Source: Loigolactobacillus binensis
GTDB lineage: Bacteria > Bacillota > Bacilli > Lactobacillales > Lactobacillaceae
NCBI RefSeq assembly: GCF_005405165.1
Contig: NZ_BJDN01000010.1
Coordinates: 1-64,000 of the forward strand
Length of the DNA stretch: 64,000 nucleotides
Direction of reading: 5' to 3'
The notes beneath the pieces are model-generated. The model did no database searches. It was given only the letters and a program-made list of their open reading frames with translations, and had not been told where the DNA came from. A program made the position numbers and the translations under genes. Shown here piece after piece: positions 25,591 through 34,922 of this stretch (the first letter of the stretch is position 1; each line of letters opens with the position of its first letter).

Positions 25591-26466
25591 ATGGATGATT
25601 TACAGCGCGTGATGCGGCGTCATCAATATACCGCTAAAGTTTCAACGGCTTTTTTATATTCAATTTGCGTTTCGATCGCAATGAACTTTTTCTGGCAACC
25701 GGGAAATATTTACGCGTCAGGGATCACTGGTTTTGCACAGCTATTGTCGACTTTAAGTGGGCGTTTTTTTTCAGTTAGCATCTCGATCCCTGTTTTGTTA
25801 TTCTTACTTAATTTGCCATTATTCGTTTTAGCGTGGCGCCAGATCAGTCACCGCTTTACGATCTTTACCTTCATCGCGGTTGTTTTTTCCAGTGTAATGA
25901 TGAAGCTGATCCCGATTACGCAAATCACGTTTGATCCCATTATTTGTGCGATTTTTGGTGGGGTAGTCAATGGTTTTGGGACGGGTTTGGCCTTGAAAAA
26001 TGGTATCTCAACTGGCGGACTCGATATTATCGGTTTGGTGATCGGTAAAAAAACCGGGAAAAGTATTGGCACCATCAATATCAGCTTTAATGCCTTTATC
26101 ATTGTGGCGGCCGGTTTTGTTTTTGGTTGGCCGTACGCGTTTTATAGTGCGTTGAGTATTTTTGTCAATGGGAAAGTTATGGATATGGTTTATACTCGGC
26201 AGCAAAAAATGCAGGTCATGATCGTCACTGATAAACCACGTAAAGTGATCGATCATATTCAAAATCGAATGCGTCGGGGAATCACCATTGTGCATGATGC
26301 TGAAGGGGCTTATCAACACGATGAAAAAACAATTTTGTTTACTGTGATCTCACGTTATGAGATGCATGACCTCCAAGTCGCAATGCGTGATTCTGATCCT
26401 AAAGCCTTTGTTAGTATTTCGGATACCGTTAAAATTCTCGGTCATTTTTATGAGCCGATGATTTAA
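25591..26466 (+). CDS. YitT-family membrane protein
   Basis: A 291-residue protein with about five membrane helices and a soluble C-terminal DUF2179-type domain (MVIVTDKPRKVIDHI-like segment near 210, then MRRGITIVHDAEGAY). The conserved ALKNGISTGGLDIIG motif identifies the YitT/DUF161 family. The transported substrate is not established. It is monocistronic and ends with a terminator. Confidence 0.85.
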   Translation: MDDLQRVMRRHQYTAKVSTAFLYSICVSIAMNFFWQPGNIYASGITGFAQLLSTLSGRFFSVSISIPVLLFLLNLPLFVLAWRQISHRFTIFTFIAVVFSSVMMKLIPITQITFDPIICAIFGGVVNGFGTGLALKNGISTGGLDIIGLVIGKKTGKSIGTINISFNAFIIVAAGFVFGWPYAFYSALSIFVNGKVMDMVYTRQQKMQVMIVTDKPRKVIDHIQNRMRRGITIVHDAEGAYQHDEKTILFTVISRYEMHDLQVAMRDSDPKAFVSISDTVKILGHFYEPMI

Positions 26467-26480
26467 ATAAATAATCGTTG

Positions 26481-26515
26481 AATTACCTCGTCGTGAAGGC
26501 GGGGTAATTTTTTTG
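26481..26515 (+). terminator. terminator of the yitT-type gene
   Basis: Arms 26481-26492 and 26498-26509 pair with two G-U wobbles, followed by T's. Confidence 0.8.
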
Positions 26516-26577
26516 GCGCGGCTATGTGAAATAAGTAGCTAACTATAAAATAAGTGTTTTCAGCAAGCAGTTATCTA

Positions 26578-26608
26578 TGCTATAATTTCTTTTATGTAAG
26601 CGGTACCA
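26578..26608 (+). promoter_or_regulatory. glpF extended -10 promoter with cre
   Basis: TGC-TATAAT (26581-26586) is followed 8 bases later by TGTAAGCGGTACCA (26595-26608), a 13/14 cre match lying just past the expected start site. This geometry fits CcpA repression. Confidence 0.6.
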
Positions 26609-26641
26609 ATACAAAATAACAATCACAATAATTTAGCGATC

Positions 26642-26696
26642 TACCAGCACAACAGGCTGCTTAAACCTTTGATCGCGTGTAGCTGGTACGATTTTT
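26642..26696 (+). terminator. terminator-like hairpin in the glpF leader
   Basis: TACCAGC (26642-26648) pairs with GCTGGTA (26682-26688) and a T-run follows. GCGATC and GATCGC in the same leader can pair in a competing fold. It lies between the promoter and glpF, so it may be an attenuator such as the GlpP-controlled ones known in Bacillus. Confidence 0.55.
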
Positions 26697-26779
26697 GTTG
26701 TGAATACCGTTTACCGTACCACCACATATTATAAATTGGGGACATTTTACGAAATGTGCCGCATACCTAGGAGGACATT

Positions 26780-27511
26780 ATGGACCATAGTTTGATGACG
26801 CGGACGATTGCCGAGTTTATTGGTACGGCCTTATTGGTGATTCTTGGTAATGGCTCGGTGGCTAATGTTGAATTGAAAGGAACAAAAGGTTATCACGGCG
26901 GCTGGGTTTTGATTGGCCTTGGCTACGGTGCTGGGGTTATGATTCCAGCAATGATGTTTGGCTCGGTGTCAGGAAATCACATTAATCCTGCCTTCACCTT
27001 AGGCCTGGCCGCCAGCGGTTTATTTCCTTGGAATGAAGTGATCCCGTATTTGATTGCTCAAATGCTCGGGGCCATTTTTGGCCAGTTAATCGTTATCTGG
27101 TGTTATAAACCATTTTATGACAAAACAACAGAAGACGAAGCGATTTTAGGTACTTTTTCCACGATCGACGCTATTCACTCTAACAAGAATGGTTTTATCA
27201 ATGAATTTGTTGGTACTTTTATTCTCGTTTTTGGGGCTTTAGGTATTACTCACGGTATTTTCTTCAAAGACAATATTTATTTGGCTAATTTCACCTTAGG
27301 CTTTCTGGTGATGACTTTGGTCGTTTCATTAGGTGGTGCTACGGGGCCAGCGTTAAATCCAGCCCGTGATTTAGGGCCGCGCTTAGTTCACGCGTTATAC
27401 CCGCTAAAACATAAGGGGAGTTCGCAGTGGAACTATAGCTGGGTGCCAGTTATTGCACCTTTATTTGCTGGTTTAGTGGCAGTTGCCTTGTTTAAAGCTA
27501 TTTTTATGTGA
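26780..27511 (+). CDS. glpF: glycerol facilitator (MIP family)
   Basis: A 243-residue channel with six membrane helices and two NPA half-helices: GNHINPAFTLG and LNPARDLGPRL. The Asp after the second NPAR is the signature of glycerol-type channels rather than water-only aquaporins. Some lactobacillar paralogues also pass lactic acid, so the exact solute is open. The ribosome site is AGGAGG. The long leader and cre suggest control by sugar and perhaps glycerol state. Confidence 0.9.
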   Translation: MDHSLMTRTIAEFIGTALLVILGNGSVANVELKGTKGYHGGWVLIGLGYGAGVMIPAMMFGSVSGNHINPAFTLGLAASGLFPWNEVIPYLIAQMLGAIFGQLIVIWCYKPFYDKTTEDEAILGTFSTIDAIHSNKNGFINEFVGTFILVFGALGITHGIFFKDNIYLANFTLGFLVMTLVVSLGGATGPALNPARDLGPRLVHALYPLKHKGSSQWNYSWVPVIAPLFAGLVAVALFKAIFM

Positions 27512-27548
27512 TTTATATTATCCAATAAAAGGTTAAGCAGCCGTAACA

Positions 27549-27582
27549 AAAAAGCAGAATCCTGATCGGGATTCTGCTTTTT
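27549..27582. terminator. bidirectional terminator glpF/brnQ
   Basis: A perfect 14-base stem (27549-27562 with 27569-27582) between convergent genes, A-run left and T-run right. Confidence 0.9.
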
Positions 27583-28948
27583 AAATTTGTTGGGTGGGTG
27601 TTTTTGGTGGTAAGAAATGTGCTAAAAGTAAGCCTAGCACTAAACCACTTAACGCTGGAATTAACCAACCCATACCAAACTTGAAAAAAGGTAGGTAGTT
27701 AGTGGCCAAGTTAACGATTGTTTTAGCCATAGTCGTTTGAGCGATTGCTGCTGGTGCTGCGTGAACGCCGTCAGCAATCGCCGCAATCAAGGTAAAAAGA
27801 GTGGTGGTCACATAAACGATTTGGCGGTGCTTAAACAAGGCGCTGCCAATACCTAGCAACATTAACGTGATCGCCAATGGATAAATGAACATTAAAATTG
27901 GCGTGGAATAAGCAATGATCGCCGTTAAACCAACGTTAGCAAAAAGCGCCGGTAAAATACTGGCCCCAGTAATATACCAAAGATAATGGCCCTGAGGAAA
28001 TAAGTCTTGAAACGTTTCGCCAAAAGCTGATACTAGGCCAATTGCGGTTTTAATACAGGCGAGGATAACTAACAAAGCTAATAAAAAGCTACCAAAGTCA
28101 CCAAAATAATAATGAGCGATCGCGGCTAAAGCAATTCCACCATTAGCTGCTGGTTTAAATTGACCAAGACTCATAGTTCCCATCAGGGCTAATAATGTGT
28201 AAATAACCCCCATTAAAATAAGACTGATCAGGCCAGATTTCATGGTATCCAGTGCAATCGTAGTGGGTTTGGTCACGCCCAACTTGCGAATTGTATCCGT
28301 GACGATCACACCAAAAGCAAGTGCAGCTAAGGCATCCATGGTGTTATAGCCTTCAGTAAAACCGACTAAAAAGGGCTGTTGCTGATAGGCGTGAGTGACC
28401 GTCGCGTGATCAATACCACCCATTGGTCGAGTTAACGCGGTGATCAGTAATAGCCCCAGAATGATCAAAAAAGCCGGGGTCAAATATTTACCGACAACAG
28501 CGATCAATTGTGATGGCCGGCGGGCAAACCACCAAGTAATAGCGAAGAAAATAATTGAAAAAATAAGTAGAGCGCCAGTCTGTTGGCCGGCTTTTAAGAA
28601 GGGAATGATCCCAATTTGAAAAGAAGTGGTGGCTAAACGTGGTAACGCAAAAAAAGGGCCGATGGTCAAATACAATAAGATCGTAAATAGATAGGCATAA
28701 GGGCGACCGACCCGCTTAGCTAATTCAAAAACCCCTTTGCTCTGGGACATACCAATGGCAATTACCCCTAATAGAGGTAACCCGATACCAGTGACTAAAA
28801 AGCCTAAATTGGCTTGGCCAATGTTTTGCCCGCTATTTTGACCAAGGAAAACGGGGAAAATTAAATTACCAGCCCCAAAAAATAAACCAAAGAGCATAGA
28901 ACCAATATAGAGATATTCGCGCTTAGTCAAACGATGTTGCTGCACCAA
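27581..28948 (-). CDS. brnQ: branched-chain amino acid:cation symporter BrnQ
   Basis: A 455-residue LIVCS-family importer of Leu/Ile/Val with about twelve membrane helices. The N-terminal MLFGLFFGAGNLIFPVFLG segment is diagnostic. The start is TTG at 28948, 7 bases after GAGGAGG; a GTG immediately follows in frame. It is the import counterpart of the AzlCD exporter 8 kb away. Confidence 0.92.
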   Translation of the reverse strand: MVQQHRLTKREYLYIGSMLFGLFFGAGNLIFPVFLGQNSGQNIGQANLGFLVTGIGLPLLGVIAIGMSQSKGVFELAKRVGRPYAYLFTILLYLTIGPFFALPRLATTSFQIGIIPFLKAGQQTGALLIFSIIFFAITWWFARRPSQLIAVVGKYLTPAFLIILGLLLITALTRPMGGIDHATVTHAYQQQPFLVGFTEGYNTMDALAALAFGVIVTDTIRKLGVTKPTTIALDTMKSGLISLILMGVIYTLLALMGTMSLGQFKPAANGGIALAAIAHYYFGDFGSFLLALLVILACIKTAIGLVSAFGETFQDLFPQGHYLWYITGASILPALFANVGLTAIIAYSTPILMFIYPLAITLMLLGIGSALFKHRQIVYVTTTLFTLIAAIADGVHAAPAAIAQTTMAKTIVNLATNYLPFFKFGMGWLIPALSGLVLGLLLAHFLPPKTPTQQI

Positions 28949-29058
28949 ATTATTTCCTCCTCAATTGCATTTGTACTGCTGATTATGCTTAAATAAAAAC
29001 TAGATTGACCTTATTAGATTACCTAATTTTTGAATAAAAGTAAAAGGATGCGGTAGTA

Positions 29059-29976
29059 ATGTTATTAATTGGTTCTCATGTGGCTATGCGCGGTAAAGAA
29101 ATGCTGTTGGGCTCGGCTAAGGAGGCAGCAAGTTATCAGGCGACCACGTTTAGTATTTATACTGGAGCACCGCAAAATACACGGCGTAAGCCAATAGCTG
29201 AGTTAAATATTGCTGCAGGTCAGGCTTATATGCAAACCCATGGCTTACAAAGTCTTGTGATCCATGCACCGTATATTATTAATTTGGCTAATACGATCAA
29301 ATTAGATCATTTTGCCTTTGCAGTGCAATTCTTACAAGCAGAGGTTGCACGGGCCGAAGCGTTAGGTGCTAAGCAAATCGTCCTTCATCCTGGTGCACAT
29401 GTAGGTGCCGGTGCGGCCGCCGGGATCGCTAATATTATTAAAGGCCTAAACGAGGTATTGCAGCCTGACCAAACGGTGCAGATCGCATTGGAAACTATGG
29501 CTGGTAAGGGGACCGAAGTTGGTCGCCGCTTTGAAGAACTTGCCCAGATCATTGCAGGGGTCACGTTGAACGAAAAATTAAGTGTTTGTTTTGATACTTG
29601 TCATACTAATGATGCTGGCTACAATATAAAAGATGATTTAAGCGGTGTACTCACCGAATTTGATCAAGTGATCGGTCTTGAGCGCTTACAGGTTGTTCAC
29701 TTAAATGATTCTAAAAATCCGCAGGGTAGCCATAAAGACCGCCATGAAAATTTAGGTTTAGGTACAATTGGTTTTTCAACGCTAAACGCTGTTGCCCACT
29801 TACCTGAGCTAGCCCGCATCCCTAAAATCATGGAAACGCCTTGGGTCAAAACAACAACTGGGACAAGTTATGCACCCTATGGTTATGAGATCGCTATGCT
29901 AAAGCAACAGCAAATGAAGCCTGATCTAATAGAAGCAATTACCAGTCAACGGCCATTTGACCAAAATGTTGGTTAA
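29059..29976 (+). CDS. nfo: endonuclease IV (AP endonuclease)
   Basis: A 305-residue zinc enzyme that cuts DNA 5' of abasic sites. The metal-ligand motifs are all visible: [64 protein letters not shown] and KIMETPW. The gene stands alone; it completes base-excision repair started by enzymes such as Mpg. Confidence 0.95.
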   Translation: MLLIGSHVAMRGKEMLLGSAKEAASYQATTFSIYTGAPQNTRRKPIAELNIAAGQAYMQTHGLQSLVIHAPYIINLANTIKLDHFAFAVQFLQAEVARAEALGAKQIVLHPGAHVGAGAAAGIANIIKGLNEVLQPDQTVQIALETMAGKGTEVGRRFEELAQIIAGVTLNEKLSVCFDTCHTNDAGYNIKDDLSGVLTEFDQVIGLERLQVVHLNDSKNPQGSHKDRHENLGLGTIGFSTLNAVAHLPELARIPKIMETPWVKTTTGTSYAPYGYEIAMLKQQQMKPDLIEAITSQRPFDQNVG

Positions 29977-29980
29977 ATTA

Positions 29981-30030
29981 AAACGTACTGCTACTAAAAA
30001 ATGAATTAATTTAGTAGTAGTACGTTTCTT
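29981..30030 (+). terminator. nfo terminator
   Basis: Arms 29981-29998 and 30010-30027 pair over 18 bases with one wobble, directly after the stop. Confidence 0.75.
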
Positions 30031-30133
30031 AAGTTAACTACGTTGGGAGTTGTGCTGATCCTAACAACTGACTGAAAGATAAATACTTGCCCAACTTAAT
30101 TTCATTGTTTTCACGTAAGCGCAATTGCTTTTA

Positions 30134-30967
30134 TTAAAGATTTTTATTGCCGTAATGATCTAAGCCCATATGCTCCAGGATCAAAGTAGCAGTTTCTTCA
30201 ATTGAACGGTGCGCAGTGTTGATCACATAGCAACCGATTTTATCGTAAAGCTGCTTAGCAAAGTCTAATTCGGCCGTAATTTGGTTCATGTCAGAGTAGG
30301 CTGTATCCGGATTAAGTCCGTAGGCAAGCATGCGCTCACGGCGGAAATTATTTAAAACCGCAACGTCAGTGGTTAAACCAATAATTTTTTTGGGATCGAC
30401 TTGCCAAATTTGTTCGGGAATATGGGCAGAAGGAACTAGCGGCAAATTGGCAACTTTTAAATTACGGTTGGCTAGAAAAAGTGATAATGGCGTTTTCGAG
30501 GTTCGGGAAACACCTAGTAAAACAATATCGGCTTCAAGAAAACCTTTGGGATCCTTACCGTCATCGTACATAACGGCAAATTCCATGGCGGAGATCCGAT
30601 CAAAGTAACGATCATTTAGGCGATGGATCGCGCCAGCTTCACCATGGGGCATTTCTCCGGAACGGCGGCTGATCTCTTGCATGATCGGACTCAGGAGATC
30701 GTAGCAAGTCAATTTTTGTTCAGCCGCAAAGTCGTTGACTCGTTTGGCTAGATCACCAGTGACCAAGGTCTGGATAATAATTGGCCGTTCGGTAACGGCC
30801 TGTTTAAGGACACTGTCTAAGCGACTATGGGAGTTTGTAAAGGGAAAGCGGTAATAGATTGGATCAACGGTTGTAAACTGGGCTAAGGCAGCACGGGCCA
30901 TATTTAAGGCTGTTTCGCCAACGGAATCAGAAATAATAAAAAATTTGATCTCAATTTTACTCGGCAT
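30134..30967 (-). CDS. ppsR: pyruvate,phosphate dikinase / PEP synthase regulatory protein (PpsR/PDRP)
   Basis: A 277-residue DUF299 protein, a bifunctional kinase/pyrophosphorylase that switches PEP synthase or PPDK off and on. It starts MPSKIEIKFFIISDSVGETA; the P-loop-like motif is GVSRTSKTPLSLFLAN. The ATG at 30967 has an AGGAG site; the longer open frame is rejected. Its target enzyme is not in the window, but pckA and pyk also work at the PEP node. Confidence 0.92.
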   Translation of the reverse strand: MPSKIEIKFFIISDSVGETALNMARAALAQFTTVDPIYYRFPFTNSHSRLDSVLKQAVTERPIIIQTLVTGDLAKRVNDFAAEQKLTCYDLLSPIMQEISRRSGEMPHGEAGAIHRLNDRYFDRISAMEFAVMYDDGKDPKGFLEADIVLLGVSRTSKTPLSLFLANRNLKVANLPLVPSAHIPEQIWQVDPKKIIGLTTDVAVLNNFRRERMLAYGLNPDTAYSDMNQITAELDFAKQLYDKIGCYVINTAHRSIEETATLILEHMGLDHYGNKNL

Positions 30968-31130
30968 GTGACGTTGCTCCTTTATAGTAAGATGATTTAG
31001 GGTGAGTAGCCGTTGCAGATGCGGTGGACTCACGTTTCTGTAATTGTTTTCATAATAGCATAAAATACAAGCCGATTAGTATCAAATTAAAAAAGCAAGC
31101 AAATATTATCGTTTGCATGCCGCTTTCTTA

Positions 31131-31159
31131 TTGACGGGGCGGCAACCGTTGGTTATAAT
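31131..31159 (+). promoter_or_regulatory. rpsU promoter
   Basis: TTGACG (31131-31136), 17 bases, TATAAT (31154-31159): close to consensus, as expected for a ribosomal protein gene. Confidence 0.8.
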
Positions 31160-31235
31160 AAAAAACGAATCGAATTTTATGAGAGCAATCTTGCAAAACG
31201 GTTCCATTTTTGAGCTCGGAGGGAGGGATATCATA

Positions 31236-31412
31236 ATGGCAAAGACAGTCGTTCGTAAAAACGAATCTCTTGATGATGCTCTTCGGCGCTTCAGACGCAC
31301 TGTGTCCAGAAATGGTACATTGCAAGAATACCGTAAACGTGAATTCTACGAAAAGCCTAGTGTTAAACGTAAATTAAAATCAGAAGCAGCAAGAAAACGT
31401 AAAAAGTTCTAG
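31236..31412 (+). CDS. rpsU: 30S ribosomal protein S21
   Basis: A 58-residue, very basic protein starting [20 protein letters not shown] and ending AARKRKKF, a full-length S21. A double ribosome site GGAGGGAGGG precedes the ATG. The upstream in-frame extension has no ribosome site and is leader RNA. Confidence 0.98.
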   Translation: MAKTVVRKNESLDDALRRFRRTVSRNGTLQEYRKREFYEKPSVKRKLKSEAARKRKKF

Positions 31413-31441
31413 TTTACTTGCCTACTAAGGGATGAGTATCC

Positions 31442-31888
31442 ATGAGTCTGATCGCGACGTTAAATGCTGACTTGAAGACCGCAATGAAAGCACGCGACAA
31501 AGCTACATTAGCTGTTGTGCGGATGTTGAAGGCCGCCGTTACGAATGAACAAATCAAGCTTGGTCACGAACTTAATGAACAAGAAGAGCTAGCGGTACTT
31601 GCCACTGAACTGAAGCAACGTAAAGAGTCGCTAGTTGAATTTTCTAAGGCGGGGCGTGAAGATTTAGTCACACCGCTAAAGACGGAAATTAAGCTAGTCG
31701 AACATTATTTGCCGCAACAGCTGACTGAAGCTGAAGTTAGTGACCTAGTCACAACTACTGTTGCCAAACTTAATGCCACGTCGACTAAAGATTTCGGTAA
31801 GGTTATGCAAACGCTAATGCCTCAAGTTAAGGGCAGAGCGGATGGTGCCTTAGTCAATCGCTTAGTCAAAGCAGCTTTAACTAAATAG
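31442..31888 (+). CDS. yqeY: GatB/YqeY-domain protein
   Basis: A 148-residue protein starting MSLIATLNADLKTAMKARDK, with VEHYLPQQLTEAEV and the FGKVMQTLMPQVKGRADG motif of the YqeY family, related to the tail domain of GatB. It probably binds tRNA; the role is not settled. It follows rpsU by 29 bases, the normal Firmicutes order. Confidence 0.93.
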   Translation: MSLIATLNADLKTAMKARDKATLAVVRMLKAAVTNEQIKLGHELNEQEELAVLATELKQRKESLVEFSKAGREDLVTPLKTEIKLVEHYLPQQLTEAEVSDLVTTTVAKLNATSTKDFGKVMQTLMPQVKGRADGALVNRLVKAALTK

Positions 31889-31894
31889 TCAGTA

Positions 31895-31927
31895 AAATAG
31901 CCGCGCAGCTGCGTGGCTATTTTTTTG
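31895..31927 (+). terminator. rpsU-yqeY terminator
   Basis: Arms 31895-31906 and 31911-31922 with one wobble, then T's. Confidence 0.8.
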
Positions 31928-31974
31928 GCGCTAAAATTGACTGGTGACTTGCGGATGCTTTTTAGGCTGGGTTG

Positions 31975-31983
31975 TGCTATCAT
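31975..31983 (+). promoter_or_regulatory. phoH extended -10 promoter
   Basis: TG-C-TATCAT with the hexamer at 31978-31983; the -35 is weak. The 137-base leader holds hairpins TAGTGGG/CCCGCTA and GTGAGGTCAAA/TTTGACTCAC, without a T-run. Confidence 0.45.
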
Positions 31984-32119
31984 TTTTAATGATAATCAAG
32001 TCGTGAAATTTAGTGGGTTGACCCGCTAAGTTTACTTGAAAATGTGAGGTCAAAGCGAATTTGACTCACGTCATTAATGATGGCATACAGTAAAAATTCT
32101 ATGGAGAAGGAGCACGCTT

Positions 32120-33088
32120 TTGACAGAAGAACAGGACGTTAAGGTATTTCGCGTCAGTAGCCCCGAACAAGCACTTAGCTTAATGGGTAATCAGGATAAG
32201 AACTTAAACCTATTAGAAGATGGCCTACACGTTACATTAAACGCATTTGGTAATGAAATTAAAATTACTGGGACCAGTGAAGCGGCCAGTCGAACCTACG
32301 CTGTGTTAACCAATTTATTACAGTTATTAGGGCAAGGAATCGCCATTAGTGGCGAAGATGTGGTCAGTGCGATCAAAATGGCAACCCGGGGGACCTTGGA
32401 CTATTTTCAGGACCTTTATGCGACTGAATTGATCAAAAATCGCCGTGGCAAGCCGATTCGGGTCAAGAATTTTGGCCAGCGTGAATATGTTCAAGCAACC
32501 CAGCATAATGATGTGACTTTTGGGATCGGACCGGCTGGTACTGGGAAAACGTATTTAGCAGTGGTCATGGCAGTAGCTGCGTTAAAAAGTGGTGCGGTCG
32601 AGAAAATAATTTTAACGCGTCCAGCTGTTGAGGCCGGTGAAAGCTTAGGGTTCTTGCCTGGAGATCTCAAGGAAAAAGTTGATCCGTATTTACGGCCGAT
32701 CTATGATGCGTTGTATGATATTTTAGGTGCAGAACACACCACCCGTTTAATGGATCGGGGTGTGATCGAGATTGCACCGTTAGCGTATATGCGTGGGCGA
32801 ACCTTAGATAATGCTTTCGTCATTTTAGATGAAGCACAGAATACCACTCCGGCACAAATGAAAATGTTTTTGACCCGTTTAGGTTTTGGATCAAAAATGA
32901 TCGTCAATGGGGATGTAACGCAAATTGATCTACCACGTAGTGCTAATAGTGGGCTAGTTCAGGCACAGCGGATCTTACAAAATATTCCGCATATCGCTTT
33001 CGTTAGCTTTAGTGCCGCTGATGTGGTGCGCCATCCGGTTGTTGCCAGCATTATTGCTGCCTATGATCGGCAGAGTCGGCAAGCTTAA
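32120..33088 (+). CDS. phoH: PhoH-family ATPase
   Basis: A 322-residue P-loop ATPase: an N-terminal KH-like region, Walker A FGIGPAGTGKTYLAV, ILTRPAVEAGESLGFLPGD, Walker B FVILDEAQNTT and the NGDVTQIDLP motif. It probably acts in RNA metabolism with YbeY, its neighbour. The start is TTG, 7 bases after AAGGAG. It heads the phoH-ybeY-dgkA-era-recO cluster. Confidence 0.95.
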   Translation: MTEEQDVKVFRVSSPEQALSLMGNQDKNLNLLEDGLHVTLNAFGNEIKITGTSEAASRTYAVLTNLLQLLGQGIAISGEDVVSAIKMATRGTLDYFQDLYATELIKNRRGKPIRVKNFGQREYVQATQHNDVTFGIGPAGTGKTYLAVVMAVAALKSGAVEKIILTRPAVEAGESLGFLPGDLKEKVDPYLRPIYDALYDILGAEHTTRLMDRGVIEIAPLAYMRGRTLDNAFVILDEAQNTTPAQMKMFLTRLGFGSKMIVNGDVTQIDLPRSANSGLVQAQRILQNIPHIAFVSFSAADVVRHPVVASIIAAYDRQSRQA

Positions 33089-33116
33089 ATATTATTTTTG
33101 AAGGGTAGGAAGTTGT

Positions 33117-33593
33117 GTGGATTTAGAAATATTTGACCATACGGAAACTGCGTCACCAGAACATTTGCAATTAATTCGGGATGTTTTGGATTTTGCAGGT
33201 AATTATATGAAATTACCAGCAGATACGGAAATGTCTGTGACGTTAATGCATAATGATGAGATTCATCAGATCAATAAAGATTATCGGGATACTGATCGGG
33301 CCACTGATGTGATCAGTTTTGCTATTGAAGAAGATCCTGATGATCAGGATGTGATTATCATGCCTGAAGGCGAACATGTACCACGCAATATTGGTGATTT
33401 GATGGTTTCAGTTGATAAGGCACAGGAACAAGCTGATGATTATGGGCATTCTTTTGAGCGTGAGCTTGGTTTTCTAGTGGTTCATGGGTTCTTACATTTA
33501 AATGGTTATGACCATATGCGCTCACCAGAAGATGAAAAGATTATGTTTTCTCTACAGCGGGAAATCTTAGATGCTTATGGCCTTAAAAGATAA
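33117..33593 (+). CDS. ybeY: endoribonuclease YbeY, rRNA maturation factor
   Basis: A 158-residue zinc metalloprotein needed for 16S rRNA 3' end maturation. The metal site is VVHGFLHLNGYDH (three His); the STDVISFA-type segment is TDVISFAIEE. The start is GTG. Its 3' end overlaps dgkA. Confidence 0.96.
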   Translation: MDLEIFDHTETASPEHLQLIRDVLDFAGNYMKLPADTEMSVTLMHNDEIHQINKDYRDTDRATDVISFAIEEDPDDQDVIIMPEGEHVPRNIGDLMVSVDKAQEQADDYGHSFERELGFLVVHGFLHLNGYDHMRSPEDEKIMFSLQREILDAYGLKR

Positions 33594-33966
33594 GCAAACA
33601 ACTAAAAACCACAATTTAGCACAAAGTATGCAACATGCTGTGGCGGGCCTAGTTACTGTGGTGCAGATGGAACGTAATATGCGTTGGCATTTATTGGCCA
33701 GCTTATTGGTTATCGGTGTCGGTTGGTGGTTGCAACTAACGCGCAGCGACTGGCTATGGCTATTATTGGCGATTTTCATGGTACTGCAAAGTGAGTTGGC
33801 CAATACGGTCGTTGAAAATGTGGTTGATTTGTTAACCACGCATCATTATGTCAGCGCCGCCAAATATGCGAAAGACATTGCGGCAGCGGCAGTTTTAATG
33901 GCGGCCGGTTTTGCCATCATTGTGGGGCTATTGATTCTGGGACCACACCTGTTAAAGCTATTTTAG
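33577..33966 (+). CDS. dgkA: undecaprenol/diacylglycerol kinase DgkA
   Basis: A 129-residue membrane kinase with three helices that recycles undecaprenol or diacylglycerol. The catalytic motif is QSELANTVVENVVDL. Two in-frame ATGs (33571, 33577) lie inside ybeY; I use the second because MALKDK fits the family, but the first is possible. Translation is coupled to ybeY. Confidence 0.92.
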   Translation: MALKDKQTTKNHNLAQSMQHAVAGLVTVVQMERNMRWHLLASLLVIGVGWWLQLTRSDWLWLLLAIFMVLQSELANTVVENVVDLLTTHHYVSAAKYAKDIAAAAVLMAAGFAIIVGLLILGPHLLKLF

Positions 33967-33991
33967 TTATCTAATTTGAGGAGCAGTGAAT

Positions 33992-34903
33992 ATGAGTGAA
34001 GAACAAGCAGCATTCCATTCTGGATTTGTCGCGATTGTAGGGCGCCCGAATGTGGGTAAATCGACCTTTTTAAACCGAGTTGTTGGTCAAAAAGTGGCGA
34101 TCATGTCAAACAAGGCCCAAACTACCCGTAATAAAATTCAGGGGATCTATACGACGAAACAAAGTCAAATCGTTTTTATTGATACACCTGGTATTCATAA
34201 GCCACAGAATAAATTAGATGAATTTATGATGAACTCGGCGACTTCAGCTTTAAATGAAGTTGATGCGGTTTTATTTATGGTTAGCGCCCGCGATAAAATT
34301 GGGCCTGGGGATGCCTTTATTATTGCTCAGTTGAAACGGGTCAAACAGCCAGTTTATTTAGTGGTTAATAAAATTGACACCGTCCATCCCAATGATTTAC
34401 CGGCGTTTGTTGAACAATATCAAGCCGAAATGGACTTTGCCAAAGTTTTCCCAATCTCAGCTTTGGAAGGCAACAATGTGGCTGAATTATTAACGACTTT
34501 GGAGCAACAATTACCGGTTGGTCCGCAATATTATCCCGACGATCAAATCACCGATCATCCCGAATATTTTGTGGTCTCCGAATTGATCCGGGAAAAAATT
34601 CTGGAATTAACGCGCGATGAAGTTCCCCATTCCGTAGCGGTTAATGTTGAACGGATGCGGCGTAATGATCAGGACAAGTTAAAAATCGAAGCGACGATCA
34701 TTGTTGAACGCGATGGTCAGAAGGGAATTATCATCGGTAAAGGTGGTAAAATGCTGAAAGAAATCGGTACGCGGGCGCGTTTGGATATTGAGCATTTATT
34801 AGGCGATAAGGTTTATTTGCAGTTATGGGTCAAAATTGACAAAAATTGGCGGGATAATCAGCGCTATTTAAACGAATTAGGTTATCAGAAAAAGAACTAT
34901 TAG
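33992..34903 (+). CDS. era: GTPase Era
   Basis: A 303-residue GTPase that assists 30S assembly. G1 is GRPNVGKS, G3 [12 protein letters not shown] and G4 NKID; the C-terminal KH domain has [15 protein letters not shown]. The ATG at 33992 is 8 bases after GAGGAG; a GTG 6 bases earlier is too close to it. Confidence 0.97.
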   Translation: MSEEQAAFHSGFVAIVGRPNVGKSTFLNRVVGQKVAIMSNKAQTTRNKIQGIYTTKQSQIVFIDTPGIHKPQNKLDEFMMNSATSALNEVDAVLFMVSARDKIGPGDAFIIAQLKRVKQPVYLVVNKIDTVHPNDLPAFVEQYQAEMDFAKVFPISALEGNNVAELLTTLEQQLPVGPQYYPDDQITDHPEYFVVSELIREKILELTRDEVPHSVAVNVERMRRNDQDKLKIEATIIVERDGQKGIIIGKGGKMLKEIGTRARLDIEHLLGDKVYLQLWVKIDKNWRDNQRYLNELGYQKKNY

Positions 34904-34922
34904 GCAGTTATAGGAGGTTACG

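Noticed and set aside
25848..26319. Two minus-strand frames inside the yitT-type gene
   Set aside because: Antisense frames without ribosome sites or recognisable motifs.
31113..31235. N-terminal extension of ribosomal protein S21
   Set aside because: The region holds the promoter and the double ribosome site; S21 is full length from 31236.
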